64,000 nt of DNA from CBDDEC01 sp965226785. GTDB taxonomy: Bacteria; Chloroflexota; Dehalococcoidia; UBA2979. Under the pieces are notes generated by a model. That model was not told the origin of the DNA, made no database searches, and saw nothing but the letters and a program-made list of their open reading frames with translations. A program made the translations under genes and the position numbers. The number at the start of each line of letters is the position of its first letter. The first letter of the stretch is position 1. The stretch lies in the NCBI GenBank assembly GCA_965226785.1, contig CBDDEC010000002.1, positions 434,001 through 498,000 of the forward strand, read 5' to 3'. Of this stretch, positions 1 to 10,003 are shown one piece after another.

Positions 1-1
1 C

Positions 2-835
2 TTCCTGACAAACGGACATCTCTGGGCGTGGTACACGCCACTCGGCTTCCCGCGGCGGATGCGACTGTCGCGGTTCACTGCCTCTCGCAACGTCGCGCGG
101 ACGACCACAGAGCTGGTAGTTCTAGAGGTAGAAGAACCGCTGGCCGATCACAATGGCGGCGCGATCCGCTTTGGCGGCGACGGCCTCCTCTACCTCTCGA
201 TCGGTGACGGTGGGCAATTCGCTGATTCGAGCGTCGCACAAGATCCAGGCAGTCTCCTCGGCACCGTAATCCGGATCGATGTCAGCGCCGCCTCGGCGGC
301 TGAGCCGTACCGCATCCCAACCGACAACCCGTTCCTCGGCACGCTTGGCGCCGCGCCCGAGGTTTTTGCGTACGGATTCCGTAATCCGTGGCGCATGTCG
401 TTCGACGCCGCGAGCGGGGCGCTATTGCTTGGCGATGTTGGCGAAGACACCGCCGAAGAAGTCAACATCGTTCGCGCGGGCGCCAACTATGGGTGGGACC
501 GGGTCGAAGGTCTCTCGTGCTACTCCACCGCAATTAACTGCCGTCGCGACAGCGATGTCGATCCGGTCTTTAGCTACGGGCATAGCGGCCCGCGCTGCTC
601 TATCACTGGCGGTGTTACCTACCGAGGCAACGCGGTTCCCTCACTGGCGGGCGCTTACTTGTTCGCTGACTACTGCAGTGGCGAGATCTGGGCGTTGGAC
701 ACCGCCCGACCGAACGAGGCGCAACTGTTGGCCAACGGCGTCCCTGGCATCGTCACTTTTGGGCTCGGCCCTGATGGGGAGGTATTAATCGCCCGTTTCG
801 GCGAACCGCTGCTGACCATCGTTGAGGCGCCCTAG
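2..835 (+). CDS. PQQ-dependent sugar dehydrogenase (GSDH family), 5'-truncated by window edge
   Basis: The frame is open from base 2 with no stop before the first internal ATG at 59, so the gene enters from outside and only its C-terminal ~277 residues are here. The GSDH/sorbosone dehydrogenase beta-propeller signature is visible: DHNGGAIRFGGDG followed by LYLSIGDGG, then GFRNPWRMSFD, GDVGEDTAEEVN and NYGWD. Family members are usually periplasmic or secreted PQQ enzymes oxidising aldoses, although many bacterial homologues have no proven substrate. The signal peptide would lie upstream and cannot be seen. It ends with TAG and faces the minus-strand sulfotransferase across about 160 bases in which I see nothing coding. 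Confidence 0.85.
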   Translation, partial: FLTNGHLWAWYTPLGFPRRMRLSRFTASRNVARTTTELVVLEVEEPLADHNGGAIRFGGDGLLYLSIGDGGQFADSSVAQDPGSLLGTVIRIDVSAASAAEPYRIPTDNPFLGTLGAAPEVFAYGFRNPWRMSFDAASGALLLGDVGEDTAEEVNIVRAGANYGWDRVEGLSCYSTAINCRRDSDVDPVFSYGHSGPRCSITGGVTYRGNAVPSLAGAYLFADYCSGEIWALDTARPNEAQLLANGVPGIVTFGLGPDGEVLIARFGEPLLTIVEAP

Positions 836-994
836 GCGTGGGCGCATGTCATTCGTTCGCCCGGAGCCATCAGCGGCTAGGGTCAGGCGGTTATCCGGCA
901 ACTCGGCAACAGCCTCGCGGAGGGCGGCTCGAAGGTGGCCGTCTCGCATCGGACTCGGGCGCCGGTGATTGCTGACGTGGGGCGTGCAGGCTCT

Positions 995-1849
995 CTACCC
1001 CGCGGCGTATCGCGCGAGGAATGAGTATTGATCGATCGCTGCACCGAGTCGATCCCGAATTGCATCGGGCCACTCGACGCGGTCCCGCGTCCGATTGGGC
1101 GACTTCGCTACGGTCGATGACATCGCGGCGAGATAGCTGTCGTCCGCCTCCAGTCCCACGAACTCACAGATCTCCCGTATCTGATCGTCGGGGCGTTCAA
1201 TGAGCGCCTCATGGTGGATCGTGATCAGGTCATCGCCCACAACATCGCTGAGGCGCTGTACGGTTTCCGCCTGCAGCAGGTAGGTGTCGAGAGCCTGGTC
1301 GATCGGTCGTTCGCTGCGGATCGACATCGCGGCAACGTTGTCGTAGGGATCGCGAACAACATGAATCAGCCTAACTGGAACGCCGACCCTGCTCCGTAAT
1401 CGCTGAAGTGCCTCGGGGTCACGCGCAAGTCTCAAGGTCGATCCGCCACCACGTTTGTCGCCGACGACCCTTAGCTGACGATAGCTCCCCTGATACTGTC
1501 CTGGCACGGCATAGCTATATCCCGTCCACTCGCGTCCATTCTGTCCGAACCACTGATCTCGACGCAGGATAAGGGCGTAAAGCTGCGAGCGGCTGACGCG
1601 TCGGTTGACCCATTTCAGCGCGTCCAGTTCGTGTGCTACTACCGCGTCAGAGTGAGCGTTGAGTAGACTCCCGATCAGGCTGTGACCACTCCGGCCATAT
1701 CCGACGAACATGCAGTAGACCTCGACATCCATGAAGTCTTTTCGCAGCCTGATCGCGGTGAGCGACGCGGCGGCGAGCTCGGCGGCGTCGGTCGCGAGTG
1801 CGCTCGCGCGACGCGGGACACTGCGCAGCTTTCGGGCGAAGTCGGTCAT
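995..1849 (-). CDS. Sulfotransferase family protein
   Basis: 284 residues. A 5'-phosphosulfate-binding loop, GYGRSGHSLIGSLLNAH, lies near residues 50-66 and a 3'-phosphate-binding-like segment, HVVRDPYDNVAAM, near the middle. Both are typical of PAPS-dependent sulfotransferases, which transfer sulfate to carbohydrate, lipid or protein hydroxyls. The ATG follows a GAGGGGG ribosome-binding site. It is the last gene of a cysD-cysN-sulfotransferase run with a 58-base gap after cysN, which supports a role in using activated sulfate. The acceptor is unknown. No APS kinase (cysC) is visible in the window, so PAPS would have to come from elsewhere. Confidence 0.8.
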   Translation of the reverse strand: MTDFARKLRSVPRRASALATDAAELAAASLTAIRLRKDFMDVEVYCMFVGYGRSGHSLIGSLLNAHSDAVVAHELDALKWVNRRVSRSQLYALILRRDQWFGQNGREWTGYSYAVPGQYQGSYRQLRVVGDKRGGGSTLRLARDPEALQRLRSRVGVPVRLIHVVRDPYDNVAAMSIRSERPIDQALDTYLLQAETVQRLSDVVGDDLITIHHEALIERPDDQIREICEFVGLEADDSYLAAMSSTVAKSPNRTRDRVEWPDAIRDRLGAAIDQYSFLARYAAG

Positions 1850-1907
1850 GGTCGAGCCCCCTCAAGATAGTGAAGGCTGGTCTCATCAGCGGAACCCAAC
1901 ACCGGCG

Positions 1908-3158
1908 CTACCCCTCCATGTCGGTCACGATGGCCGCGCCGACCGTGTCGTTGGTGGCCTCGTCCACAAGGATCAGTGATCCGGTGGCCCGGTTGCGGCG
2001 GTACGAGTCGTAGAAGAGCGGCTCCATCGTCTTCAGCGACACACGACCGATCTCGTTGAGTTCGAGCGCATCGGTGTCGGCGTCCCGGTGCAGTGTGTTC
2101 ACGTCAATGCGGTAGTGCACCGACTCCACGCGCGCGCGCGTCCAGCGCGTGGTGTGTTTCACGCGAATGATGTCGCCCGCTTTCAGAGAACGCTGCTCGG
2201 TCATCCAGCAGACCATCGTGTCGAACTCATTGGCGTGACGAGGCTGGTTGTTCGGACGGCAGAGCATGTCGCCGCGCCCGACGTCGATATCATCCGTCAG
2301 CTCGACGCTGACCGCCATTGGCGGGAACGCCTCGTCCAGGGCTTCGCCGCCGACGTCGATGCCGGCGATGGTGCTGGTCTGGCCGCCGGGGAGCACCATC
2401 ACCTCGTCGCCAGGCCGCAGTACGCCGCCCGCCACCGTGCCGGCGAAACCCCGATATTCGACGGGGCGATGCGAGCGGCTAACGTACTGCACGGGGAACC
2501 GCACATCGATCTGGTTGCTGTCGGACGCGATGAACACCTCCTCGAGGTGCGCCATCAGCGTCGGCCCCTGGTACCACGGGGTCGCGTCGGAGCGATCTAC
2601 GATGTTGTCGCCGGCGAGCGCCGAGATCGGGATGAAGGTGACATCGTGAACCTCGAGGCGGCGGGCGAACGCGGTGAACTCGCGGCGGATGTCGTCGAAC
2701 GTGTCACGGTCGTAGTCGACCAGGTCCATCTTGTTCACGCAGACGACGAGGTGCGGGATACCGAGCAACGACGCGAGGAAGGCGTGTCGCTTCGACTGCT
2801 CGAGCACGCCCAGCCGCGCGTCGATTAGCACCACGGCGAGATCCGCCGTCGAGGCGCCCGTCACCATGTTGCGGGTGTACTGCTCGTGCCCGGGCGTGTC
2901 GGCGATGATGAAGCGCCGCCGGTCGGTGGCGAAGTAGCGGTACGCGACATCGATCGTGATGCCCTGCTCCCGCTCGGCGCGGAGACCGTCTGTGACCAGG
3001 GCGAGGTCCGGCTCGTCGGAGCCGCGCAGGCGGCTGGTCGCCGCGATCGAGGCGTAGGTGTCCTCGAGCAGTGACTTGGAGTCGTACAGCAGGCGGCCGA
3101 TCAACGTGCTCTTGCCATCATCGACGGAGCCCACGACCACGAAGCGCAGCAGATCCAT
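1908..3158 (-). CDS. cysN: Sulfate adenylyltransferase subunit 1 (GTPase subunit)
   Basis: 416 residues, the length of CysN without a fused APS-kinase domain. GTPase motifs are in order: P-loop GSVDDGKSTLIGRLL at residues 9-23, DTPGHEQYTRNM (G3) and NKMDL (G4), followed by EF-Tu-like beta-barrel domains. CysN hydrolyses GTP to drive formation of adenosine 5'-phosphosulfate from ATP and sulfate by CysD. Its ATG overlaps the cysD stop by one base (TGATG), implying translational coupling. The C-terminal SLILVDEATNDTVGAAI segment is standard for the family. Confidence 0.95.
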   Translation of the reverse strand: MDLLRFVVVGSVDDGKSTLIGRLLYDSKSLLEDTYASIAATSRLRGSDEPDLALVTDGLRAEREQGITIDVAYRYFATDRRRFIIADTPGHEQYTRNMVTGASTADLAVVLIDARLGVLEQSKRHAFLASLLGIPHLVVCVNKMDLVDYDRDTFDDIRREFTAFARRLEVHDVTFIPISALAGDNIVDRSDATPWYQGPTLMAHLEEVFIASDSNQIDVRFPVQYVSRSHRPVEYRGFAGTVAGGVLRPGDEVMVLPGGQTSTIAGIDVGGEALDEAFPPMAVSVELTDDIDVGRGDMLCRPNNQPRHANEFDTMVCWMTEQRSLKAGDIIRVKHTTRWTRARVESVHYRIDVNTLHRDADTDALELNEIGRVSLKTMEPLFYDSYRRNRATGSLILVDEATNDTVGAAIVTDMEG

Positions 3159-4066
3159 CAGAAGTACCCCTCGCGCTTGCGATCTTCCATCGCGGCATCC
3201 GAGGTGCGGTCATCCGCACGGCTCGCGCCACGTTCGGAGATGCGGGTGATCGCAATCTCAGCGATCACGGTCTCGATGGTGCCAGCGGTCGAGGCGACGG
3301 CGGCCGTGCAGGTCATGTCGCCAACGGTGCGGAAGCGGACGGTTTCTTTGAACGGTGTTTCGCCCTCCATGAGCGAGATGAACGGACTGACGGCCATCAG
3401 CATGCCATCGCGCTCAAACACCTCGCGAGGATGCGCGAAGTAGACCGAGGGCAGCTCGACGCGGTGACGCTGGATGTATTGCCAGACGTCGAGCTCGGTC
3501 CAGTTCGAGATCGGGAAGACACGCATGTGCTCGCCCGGGCGGTGGCGGCCGTTGTACAGGTTCCACAGCTCGGGCCGCTGCGAGCGCGGATCCCACTGGC
3601 TGAACTCGTCGCGGAGCGAGTAGAAGCGTTCCTTCGCGCGCGCCCGCTCCTCGTCACGACGGGCGCCGCCAAGCACCGCGTCGAAGCGATGCTCAGCGAT
3701 CGTGTCGACCAGCACGCGGGTCTGCAGGCGGTTGCGCGAGGCGCGCGGACCAATCTCCTCGACGACACGACCATCATCGATGGCCGCCTGGACTGAGCCG
3801 ACGACCAGCGGGATACCCAGCTCCTTGATCACCCGATCGCGGTAGTCGAGGACCTCGGGGAAGTTGTGGCCGGTATCGATGTGGACCACGCTGAACGGCA
3901 ACGGCGCTGGCGCAAACGCCTTCTGCGCCAGCCGCAGCATCACGACGGAGTCCTTGCCACCCGAGAAGAGGATCGCGGGGCGCTCAAACTCGGCCGCGAC
4001 CTCGCGGATCACATGGATCGACTCGGCCTCGAGTCGACGTTCCCAGTCGAGTTCAAGTTCGCTCAC
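3158..4066 (-). CDS. cysD: Sulfate adenylyltransferase subunit 2
   Basis: 302 residues from the GTG at 4066, exactly the usual CysD length; a longer in-frame start at 4222 would add 52 unconserved residues. The GTG start is supported by GAGGTG six bases upstream. The PP-loop motif FSGGKDSVVML, the VVHIDTGHNFPEV segment, LGGARRDEERARAKER and the C-terminal RxSERGASRADDR region are all present. With CysN it makes APS, the first step of sulfate activation. The 139-base leader up to the terminase remnant includes a 12-bp perfect palindrome, CCTTCGCGAAGG, at 4134-4145. Confidence 0.95.
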   Translation of the reverse strand: MSELELDWERRLEAESIHVIREVAAEFERPAILFSGGKDSVVMLRLAQKAFAPAPLPFSVVHIDTGHNFPEVLDYRDRVIKELGIPLVVGSVQAAIDDGRVVEEIGPRASRNRLQTRVLVDTIAEHRFDAVLGGARRDEERARAKERFYSLRDEFSQWDPRSQRPELWNLYNGRHRPGEHMRVFPISNWTELDVWQYIQRHRVELPSVYFAHPREVFERDGMLMAVSPFISLMEGETPFKETVRFRTVGDMTCTAAVASTAGTIETVIAEIAITRISERGASRADDRTSDAAMEDRKREGYF

Positions 4067-4205
4067 CCAGGTCACCTCGAGCAGCACGCGGCCGCAACCG
4101 GCCGTGACGACCCATTTTGAGGCACCGATCGAGCCTTCGCGAAGGACCAACATCTGTAGATCTCGGAAGAACGTTGAAAACTGTATGTGCAGGAAAGAGA
4201 GGGGC

Positions 4206-5768
4206 TCAGTAGCCGAATTCACTGTTCTGCTTGGCGAGCCGGTCGACCCCGAAATCGAGGTCGCTGCGCGGCTCCAGAGTCCGGCAGCTCCAGGCCAGCG
4301 CGCCTGCTACAAACGAGTCGGCTGGATGACCGCCGCGTCCGAAGAGATCGAGACGGGTCAACGCCCGGTGGTCCTCCCAGGCGCGTTCGATGCGCGGGCC
4401 CCACAGGCGACCGTCCTCGATCGCCATGATGTAGTCGCTGAAGAGCTTCGCGCGACGTCCGATGGCTCCGCCCGTCAGCGTCACCGATTGAGCGCGCACC
4501 GTGATCATCGAGCCGACCACATCACCGATGCCAGTCCCGTCGAAGGCCGCGGGGCCCGGAAACCGGCGGATGCGCTCGTTGAAGCGCTCGACGAGGTAGG
4601 GCCACGACCGCCCCTGGTCGGCCTCCCATCCCACGAGCCACCAGTGCCCGTCATCGAAGTCCGTGCGGTAGGTCACGATTACGGTGAAGTCACGCCGTCG
4701 TCCCCAGTCGCAGCCGGTCGCGTAGCGGTGATGGCGATGGGGGCCTTCCTCGGGGTCGTACTCAGCGCAACAGGGCAGCTCGATGTACTCGCCAGGTGCC
4801 CCGCGGAACGGCGCCGACGAGGCACCAGCCCGTGCCGCGCTGTTCCAGTCTTCGCTCCACATCTCATCGACCGCGGCCCGCGCGATCGCCAGGTCCTCCG
4901 CACGCGGCTCCTGCAGGGCGACCTCCACCGCGAATTGCTGCTGAGTCATGCGACCACGCATCGCCTCGACGTCGGACTCAGGCAGCCATCCCACGGGCTC
5001 GCCACCGACGCTTCGCTTGAGCGACTCCTTGTAGCACCACTCGTAGGCTTACCCGTCGAGCTCGCCGCTACGGATCCGCCGCAGTAACCGTGCCATGGCG
5101 CCGTCGTGATAGTGCCAGGTTGAGGCGATCAACGTCTGCGGCGTGACCTCGCCCTGCGTCATCGGCTGCCCCAACGCATCGTCGAGCACCTCGATGCGAC
5201 TGCGGTCGGTCCTCGCCAACTTGAACTCGTCCGCTTCGTCGACACGCAGTCGTGGCCGATGCTGCCCGCGCGCGGAGCGCGACGAGGCACTGTGGACATA
5301 GATGCCGCCGCCATTGCTGAGCCTGAGCTCCGCCTTGGTCGACGAGCGCTCAAGCAACCGCCGGGGCGCACTCGGCAGCTCCCAGAACTTGCCGCAGTAT
5401 TGGAAGGCGATGCGGGCCTGTTCTTCTGAGCCGGCCAGCAGCGACACTTCCGCGCCCAGCGTCGCCGCCTCGGTGGCCGTGAGTAGCGCCAATAGAAAGG
5501 TCTTACCACCGAGTCCACGAGATCCGATCCAGAGCGTTGTCGACACGCGGCTGAAATAGGCATCGGCAAACGCTGCAAATGGCGCACGGTGGCGGCCCTC
5601 GCAGTCGGGGTGGACGAGACGCGGGATCTCGATACCCCAGGTATCTCGCACGTATTCCCAGAGCTCCTGATCGTTCCCCGGTGGAGGCCAGACCTCGGTC
5701 GGCGACTGTGCTCGCACCTCAGCCATACGGCTCACGAACTTGAGACGGGCCCCGAGTGCGTCCCTCAC
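4206..5768 (-). pseudogene. Phage terminase large subunit, interrupted by an in-frame TAA
   Basis: Residues 1-239 carry the ATPase: Walker A GSRGLGGKT at 82-90 and Walker B RLRVDEADEF near 174-182. A TAA at 5049-5051 stops translation, but the same frame continues without indel as AYEWCYKESLKRSVGG and then the nuclease half (GCDWGRRRDFTVIV, FDGTGIGD, HPADSFVAGALAW). The two halves are therefore one gene of about 520 codons split by a single nonsense codon. A downstream GTG at 4994 could restart the nuclease half, so two separate polypeptides cannot be excluded. The GTG start overlaps the small-terminase stop by four bases. Terminase packages phage or transfer-agent DNA into capsids. Confidence 0.85.
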
Positions 5769-6262
5769 GGGGTCGTTCCGGCGGCGTCATCGAAGGCGGC
5801 TGAATCCATGAGGGCGTCATCGACGTCGAAACCTTCGGCCTCGGCGTAGTCACGGACGAGCGTCTCGATGTGACGAGGATCGGTGGGCTCCGTCTCGTCA
5901 ACGACCTCGTCCAGTAGCGCGTCGCCCAGACCCACGTAGCGGATGATGTCGCTTGGCTTCAGCTGCGGCGGTTGCTTCTGAGATAGCGCTTTCAGGGCGA
6001 CCGCGAGCAGCTTCTCGCCCACGACCCGCTTCTGCCGCCTGCGTGCCCTCACCTCCTCAAGCCATCTCTCTTCGGCGACGGCGGCTGCCACTCGATCGCG
6101 CTGCTCGGCGCGGTCGATCCACTGCCCGTCCTTGGACCACTTCGCGACCGTCGAGTGTGCCCGGCCTACCTGACCGGCCAGGCGGCGCAGCGAACGCTTC
6201 GGCATGCGTAGGTATTGCTCGAACGCCTCGGCCTGCTCAGGAGTCTCACTGCGTTTAAGCAT
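5765..6262 (-). CDS. Probable terminase small subunit
   Basis: 165 residues from ATG 6262, chosen because GGGGAG lies eight bases upstream and the start overlaps the ParB-like stop by eight bases (ATGCTTAA). An N-terminal helix-turn-helix is visible (RRLAGQVGRAHSTVAKWSKD), as in small terminases that recognise the packaging site. It is followed by a basic helical stretch and an acidic C-terminus. Its stop overlaps the large terminase start (GTGA). The assignment rests mainly on this position and the helix-turn-helix. No capsid, portal or tail gene follows, so it belongs to a packaging remnant. Confidence 0.65.
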   Translation of the reverse strand: MLKRSETPEQAEAFEQYLRMPKRSLRRLAGQVGRAHSTVAKWSKDGQWIDRAEQRDRVAAAVAEERWLEEVRARRRQKRVVGEKLLAVALKALSQKQPPQLKPSDIIRYVGLGDALLDEVVDETEPTDPRHIETLVRDYAEAEGFDVDDALMDSAAFDDAAGTTP

Positions 6263-6923
6263 CGGGCTGCTCCCCGACTCGACAGAGGGCAGCCAGTGCA
6301 CGGCCTCTCCGCCGCGCGTCGAGCAGCCCCAGCTCGGCCGCCAGCAGCTCGAGCTTCGTCTCGATGGCTTCTGCCTCGAGGGTGCTCAGGGTGAAGCTGA
6401 CACGACGGAGGGCGTCGGGCGGGATCGCGGCTGGCTGTGGCTGTACCTCGCGTGCGCCGGCCTCTCCGCTTGACAGCTCATCAATGAGGGCGGAGAGCCG
6501 TTCGTCGCCGGCAGGGAGTAGCGCCTCGAGGTCGGCCGGGCTGTGACGGTTGAGAAGCTCGTCGAGGAGCGCCTCGCTTCGGGCCTCGTCGTCATCGCCC
6601 GAGAGCCGGTTGAGCGTCACCAGTAGTTGCAGCGCTTCATCATCGCTGCACTCCCAGAGGACCACCTCGGCCTCGGTGTGTCCGAGGCTGCGTAGCACCC
6701 GTGCCCGCTGATGGCCATCGAGTAGCTGGTAGTGGTCGTCACGCTCGGGGTGATTGCGCACGATCAGCGGCGGATAGCGGCCGCTTTGGTCGATGCGTGC
6801 CGTCAGCTGCTCGAGGCGATCGTCCGACATGACGTTGGGATTGGACGGGTGATCGTGGACGCGGGCGAGGGCCACACGCTTGCGCGGCTGCGCGCCCGCG
6901 GCGCGATCGGTTGAGTCTGGCAT
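6255..6923 (-). CDS. ParB-like nuclease-domain protein, phage type
   Basis: 222 residues from ATG 6923, preceded by AGGTGG at good spacing. The N-terminal half has ParB/sulfiredoxin-like features: RVHDHPSNPNVMSDDRLEQL, PPLIVRNHPERDDHYQLLDGHQRARVL (compare the GHQR/GERR box) and LWECSDDEALQLLVTLN. The C-terminal third is a helical extension. Such proteins often sit just upstream of terminase genes in tailed phages and gene-transfer agents. It heads a tightly overlapping three-gene unit (ParB-like, small terminase, large terminase). A chromosome-partitioning role is unlikely given the context. Confidence 0.7.
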   Translation of the reverse strand: MPDSTDRAAGAQPRKRVALARVHDHPSNPNVMSDDRLEQLTARIDQSGRYPPLIVRNHPERDDHYQLLDGHQRARVLRSLGHTEAEVVLWECSDDEALQLLVTLNRLSGDDDEARSEALLDELLNRHSPADLEALLPAGDERLSALIDELSSGEAGAREVQPQPAAIPPDALRRVSFTLSTLEAEAIETKLELLAAELGLLDARRRGRALAALCRVGEQPDA

Positions 6924-7141
6924 GACAATGCCACCTTCATCTACCTGTCGGGCAGACGCTCGGTGGCGTTCAGCGACACATTCGTTTGACGAGGCGTGCA
7001 TCTTCCATGCGCACCTAAGGGGAATCTTAAGCTCTCCTTGTATCAGCTGTCAATTGCCGCTTATGATTCGCCTGGATAGCGTGCTACGAACGCACCGATA
7101 GCGTACCGACGAACTTGGTAATCCTAGCGCCTTCGAGCCGT

Positions 7142-8423
7142 TCACCGCGCTCGAGGTGCGACGTACCAGACGTCCCCGTCGAGCGGCGAATTGCTCGTGA
7201 GTGAGCTGAATGTAAGATGCGGCGCGCCTGCATCGTCGAGGGCCAGGCCGACGACCTGGAGGCGCTGGCTCCGGGCCTCGACGACCGTCTCGGCCGACCA
7301 CGTGCCATCGGCTCGCGTGGCGAGTCCGACGCGGGCGTCCTCGACGAAGGCGATGGTCGGCTCGTCCTCGTGCAGACCGATGGCGACGACGCGGCGTACG
7401 CCGGTGAACCCGGCGACGACCACGTCGAGCGTCGTCACCACCTCGAATATCCATTCGCCGCCGTCGAGGAGTCCGTAGACGACGTCGACGCGGTTGCGGC
7501 CATCCTCGGCGAAGCTCTCAGAGGCGAGGAACGCGGTGTGTACACGGTCCCGGCTGTCGATCGCGATTACGGCGAAGCGACCGGCGTCGCCGCTGTCGTA
7601 GGCCACCTCGGTCGTCCACGCGTCGCTCTCGAGGGTGGCGTAGACGAGGTCGCCGCCAGCGGCGTCGAAGTAGACCGTGCGGCACGCCCGCGCTATCGAG
7701 CGCAAGGTCGGTCCCCCACTCGTATGGCTGCGCGCCGCTGCCGATCGCGGTCACCGAGGCTACGCCACCGTCGAGGCGGATGTACTCGACGCCGTCGGTG
7801 CCGCCGAACTGCGCGGGGTCGATGCCGAGGACGTGGAGCGCGCCGTCGGGGCCCGCGGCCAGCGTGGTATCCCAGCCGTCGTGCCCATCGTCCTCGACGT
7901 GCGTCACGTCCCAGACGCCGCCCTGCCGCCGCGCGATGGCGGCGTCTTCCCAGTCGTGGTTGTGGTACGCGACGACGAGGTCGCCCGCAGCGTCGAGCTC
8001 GAGGTCGAGCGGGCCGTAGTGATAGCCGGTCTGCACCGTCTCGATCGTGAACCCGTCGCCGTCGCCGATGGCGACGCTGACGAAACCGTCGTTACCCATC
8101 CGCTCGAGCATGTAGGCGAGTACCGGCTGCCCATCGTCGAGGATCAGCGCCGGCTTAGTCCCGCGGTCGACACGAACGAGCTCCCAGTCGAACGTGCCGA
8201 CGCCGCTGATGACGCCCTGGACGACGCGCCCGTCGTCCGCGCTGCTGCCATTAGCAGCGGGCGTATCGGTCGCCTCGACCGTCGCGGTGGGTGTGCTGAC
8301 ACCGCCGGGCGCGCCGCTGGCGTCCTCGTTGTCGTCACCACCGCATCCGGCAGCGATCAGCGCGACGCTCGCGATGGCGACCAACAGCCAGCGCCCCCGT
8401 GGACGAGTCAATGAGAGCGGCAC
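7142..8423 (-). pseudogene. Secreted lipoprotein of unknown function, split by a frameshift
   Basis: From GTG 8423 (AAGGAG nine bases upstream) the product starts with a signal peptide ending in the lipobox LIAAGC, then a Thr/Ala/Asp linker and a repeat-rich domain (LAYMLERMGNDGFVSVAIGDGD, LVVAYHNHDWEDAAIARR) resembling BNR/beta-propeller folds. Near 7677 the sequence CACGGTCTAC carries one base too many. Removing one G joins ALDSAGVPH to VYFDAAGGDLVYATLE, and the frame then runs on to 7142 with the same repeat style. The repaired protein would be about 426 residues. Either the gene is broken or this is an assembly error. I do not recognise a specific function. Confidence 0.7.
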
Positions 8424-8728
8424 GGGCGGTAGCTCCTTGCGCGGGTGGGCGCCCATACAACCTACGGTGAACAATCGAGGCGATTCGTCACGGCGCTTCC
8501 CCCGCCGCCGCAGCCAGACTCGCGCCGAGCTGAGCGCATCGTCGATCCCGCGAACGCCGCGACGTACCGACGGTCGAACGTGACGAACTAGCTGGCCCGC
8601 GCCGCTGCTACCACCCTCTTAGATTTGCTGATCCTGAATTGCCGCCCCCTGATCGCTCCTTGACGGGCCTCGCGTGTCTCGTTCCTAGACTCTGGACTAA
8701 CCGCTACGCACCGTTCGGGGGTTTGACC

Positions 8729-10000
8729 GTGGTTCGTCGTCTTCGTCAGTGGTCCGAGGAACGCGCGCAGACCGTGATCATGTTCGCGGGTGTGATGTTC
8801 ATCTTCGCGTTGTTCGGTATCCTCGTCGTCGACGCCGGTCTCATCCTGACTGACCGTCGCGACGCTCAGAGCGACGTGGACAAGGCGGCGCTTGCTGGTG
8901 CCCTCGAACTCACGCTCGACACCGCCGACGGGGTATCTGACAGCGCGGCAGCATCTGCTGCCGCGCGAGCTTGGGCCGCCTCGAATGGCATCGACGTCAG
9001 CGATCCGACTCAGTCGCTGTCGGTCGAGGTAATCAGCAGCTGCTACTCGGCGAACGACGGAGTGCCTACCGGGGTGCGCGTCACGGTGACCAGGGACCCA
9101 GCGACCTTCCTCGTCAGCATGCTTTCGCTCGCCAACTGGCGAAGCACCGCGACAGCCACCGCATGCGCTGGTCGACCAGTGGAACTCATCGGCTTCCTAC
9201 CGTTCGCGCTGTCGGAATCTGGCGCGTGCTTCGAGGACGGCGCGGACGGTACGCGCCAGCCTCGGCTCGGCGAGTTCTGCAACATCGTGATCGACACGAA
9301 CGAACAGGGCCTCCTCGGCGAGCTGGGCATTGCCCCGAATTCGTTCTGCGCGGACGGCAATAGCTCCGCGAACGTGCTTGAGACGAACATCATCAACGGC
9401 ACACAAACATTCTGTCGTGTCGGCGACTCGGTTCAGGGCAATCCCGGCCACAACGTGGGCAAGACACGTTCGGGCATCGAGGGCCGCATTGCTCAGCAGG
9501 GGGCGTGCAACCTCAGCTACAGTGCCGGACTCGCTCTCTTCCAGGCGGGCCAGACGGCTATCAACGACAAGTTCGTTGACCTCTGGACGCCGCTCTCGCC
9601 CAACGACGGGGACGGGCGCGACGACTTCCATGAGATCTGGGAGCACCCAGCCGGCTACAACCCGTTGACCGACAACCCGGCCGAAGACCTCGTGCCATAC
9701 GACTGCGAAGCTGGGGCCGGACTGCAGACGAGCCCGCGGAACGTCACGATCATCGTGGTCGCAGACTTCGCGACGCCAGATGGCGCGGCCGGCTCTAAGA
9801 GCTACATCGTGCAGAACTTCGCCCGCATCTACCTGGAGGGCTGCAGCGACAAGAACGGCATCCCGAGCCGGGATTGCGACTTCAACGGCGGTGGCAAGTT
9901 CACCATCCATGCCCGCTTCGTCGACCAGTTCGGTCTGTCCAACTCGGACCTGGGGCTCGACTCGACATTCGGAGACGTCGAGGTCTTCCTCAAGCAGTAG
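8729..10000 (+). CDS. TadG-like pilus assembly/surface protein
   Basis: About 423 residues from GTG 8729, preceded by a G-run at 8717-8721. The N-terminus has the TadE/TadG pattern: a short basic segment with ERAQTVIMFAGVMF, one membrane helix, then VDAGLILTDRRDAQSDVDKA, which matches the conserved motif of Flp-type Tad proteins. The remainder is a Cys-containing extracellular domain without a recognised family. A second protein with the same N-terminal motif lies at 25631-26770. It is divergent from the broken lipoprotein and convergent with the next CoA-transferase, with stop codons three bases apart. Confidence 0.7.
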   Translation: MVRRLRQWSEERAQTVIMFAGVMFIFALFGILVVDAGLILTDRRDAQSDVDKAALAGALELTLDTADGVSDSAAASAAARAWAASNGIDVSDPTQSLSVEVISSCYSANDGVPTGVRVTVTRDPATFLVSMLSLANWRSTATATACAGRPVELIGFLPFALSESGACFEDGADGTRQPRLGEFCNIVIDTNEQGLLGELGIAPNSFCADGNSSANVLETNIINGTQTFCRVGDSVQGNPGHNVGKTRSGIEGRIAQQGACNLSYSAGLALFQAGQTAINDKFVDLWTPLSPNDGDGRDDFHEIWEHPAGYNPLTDNPAEDLVPYDCEAGAGLQTSPRNVTIIVVADFATPDGAAGSKSYIVQNFARIYLEGCSDKNGIPSRDCDFNGGGKFTIHARFVDQFGLSNSDLGLDSTFGDVEVFLKQ

Positions 10001-10003
10001 TCG

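Noticed and set aside
4134..4145. CCTTCGCGAAGG palindrome in the cysD leader as an operator.
   Set aside because: Only 12 bp, a common size in GC-rich DNA, and no second copy near it; kept as a note under cysD only.
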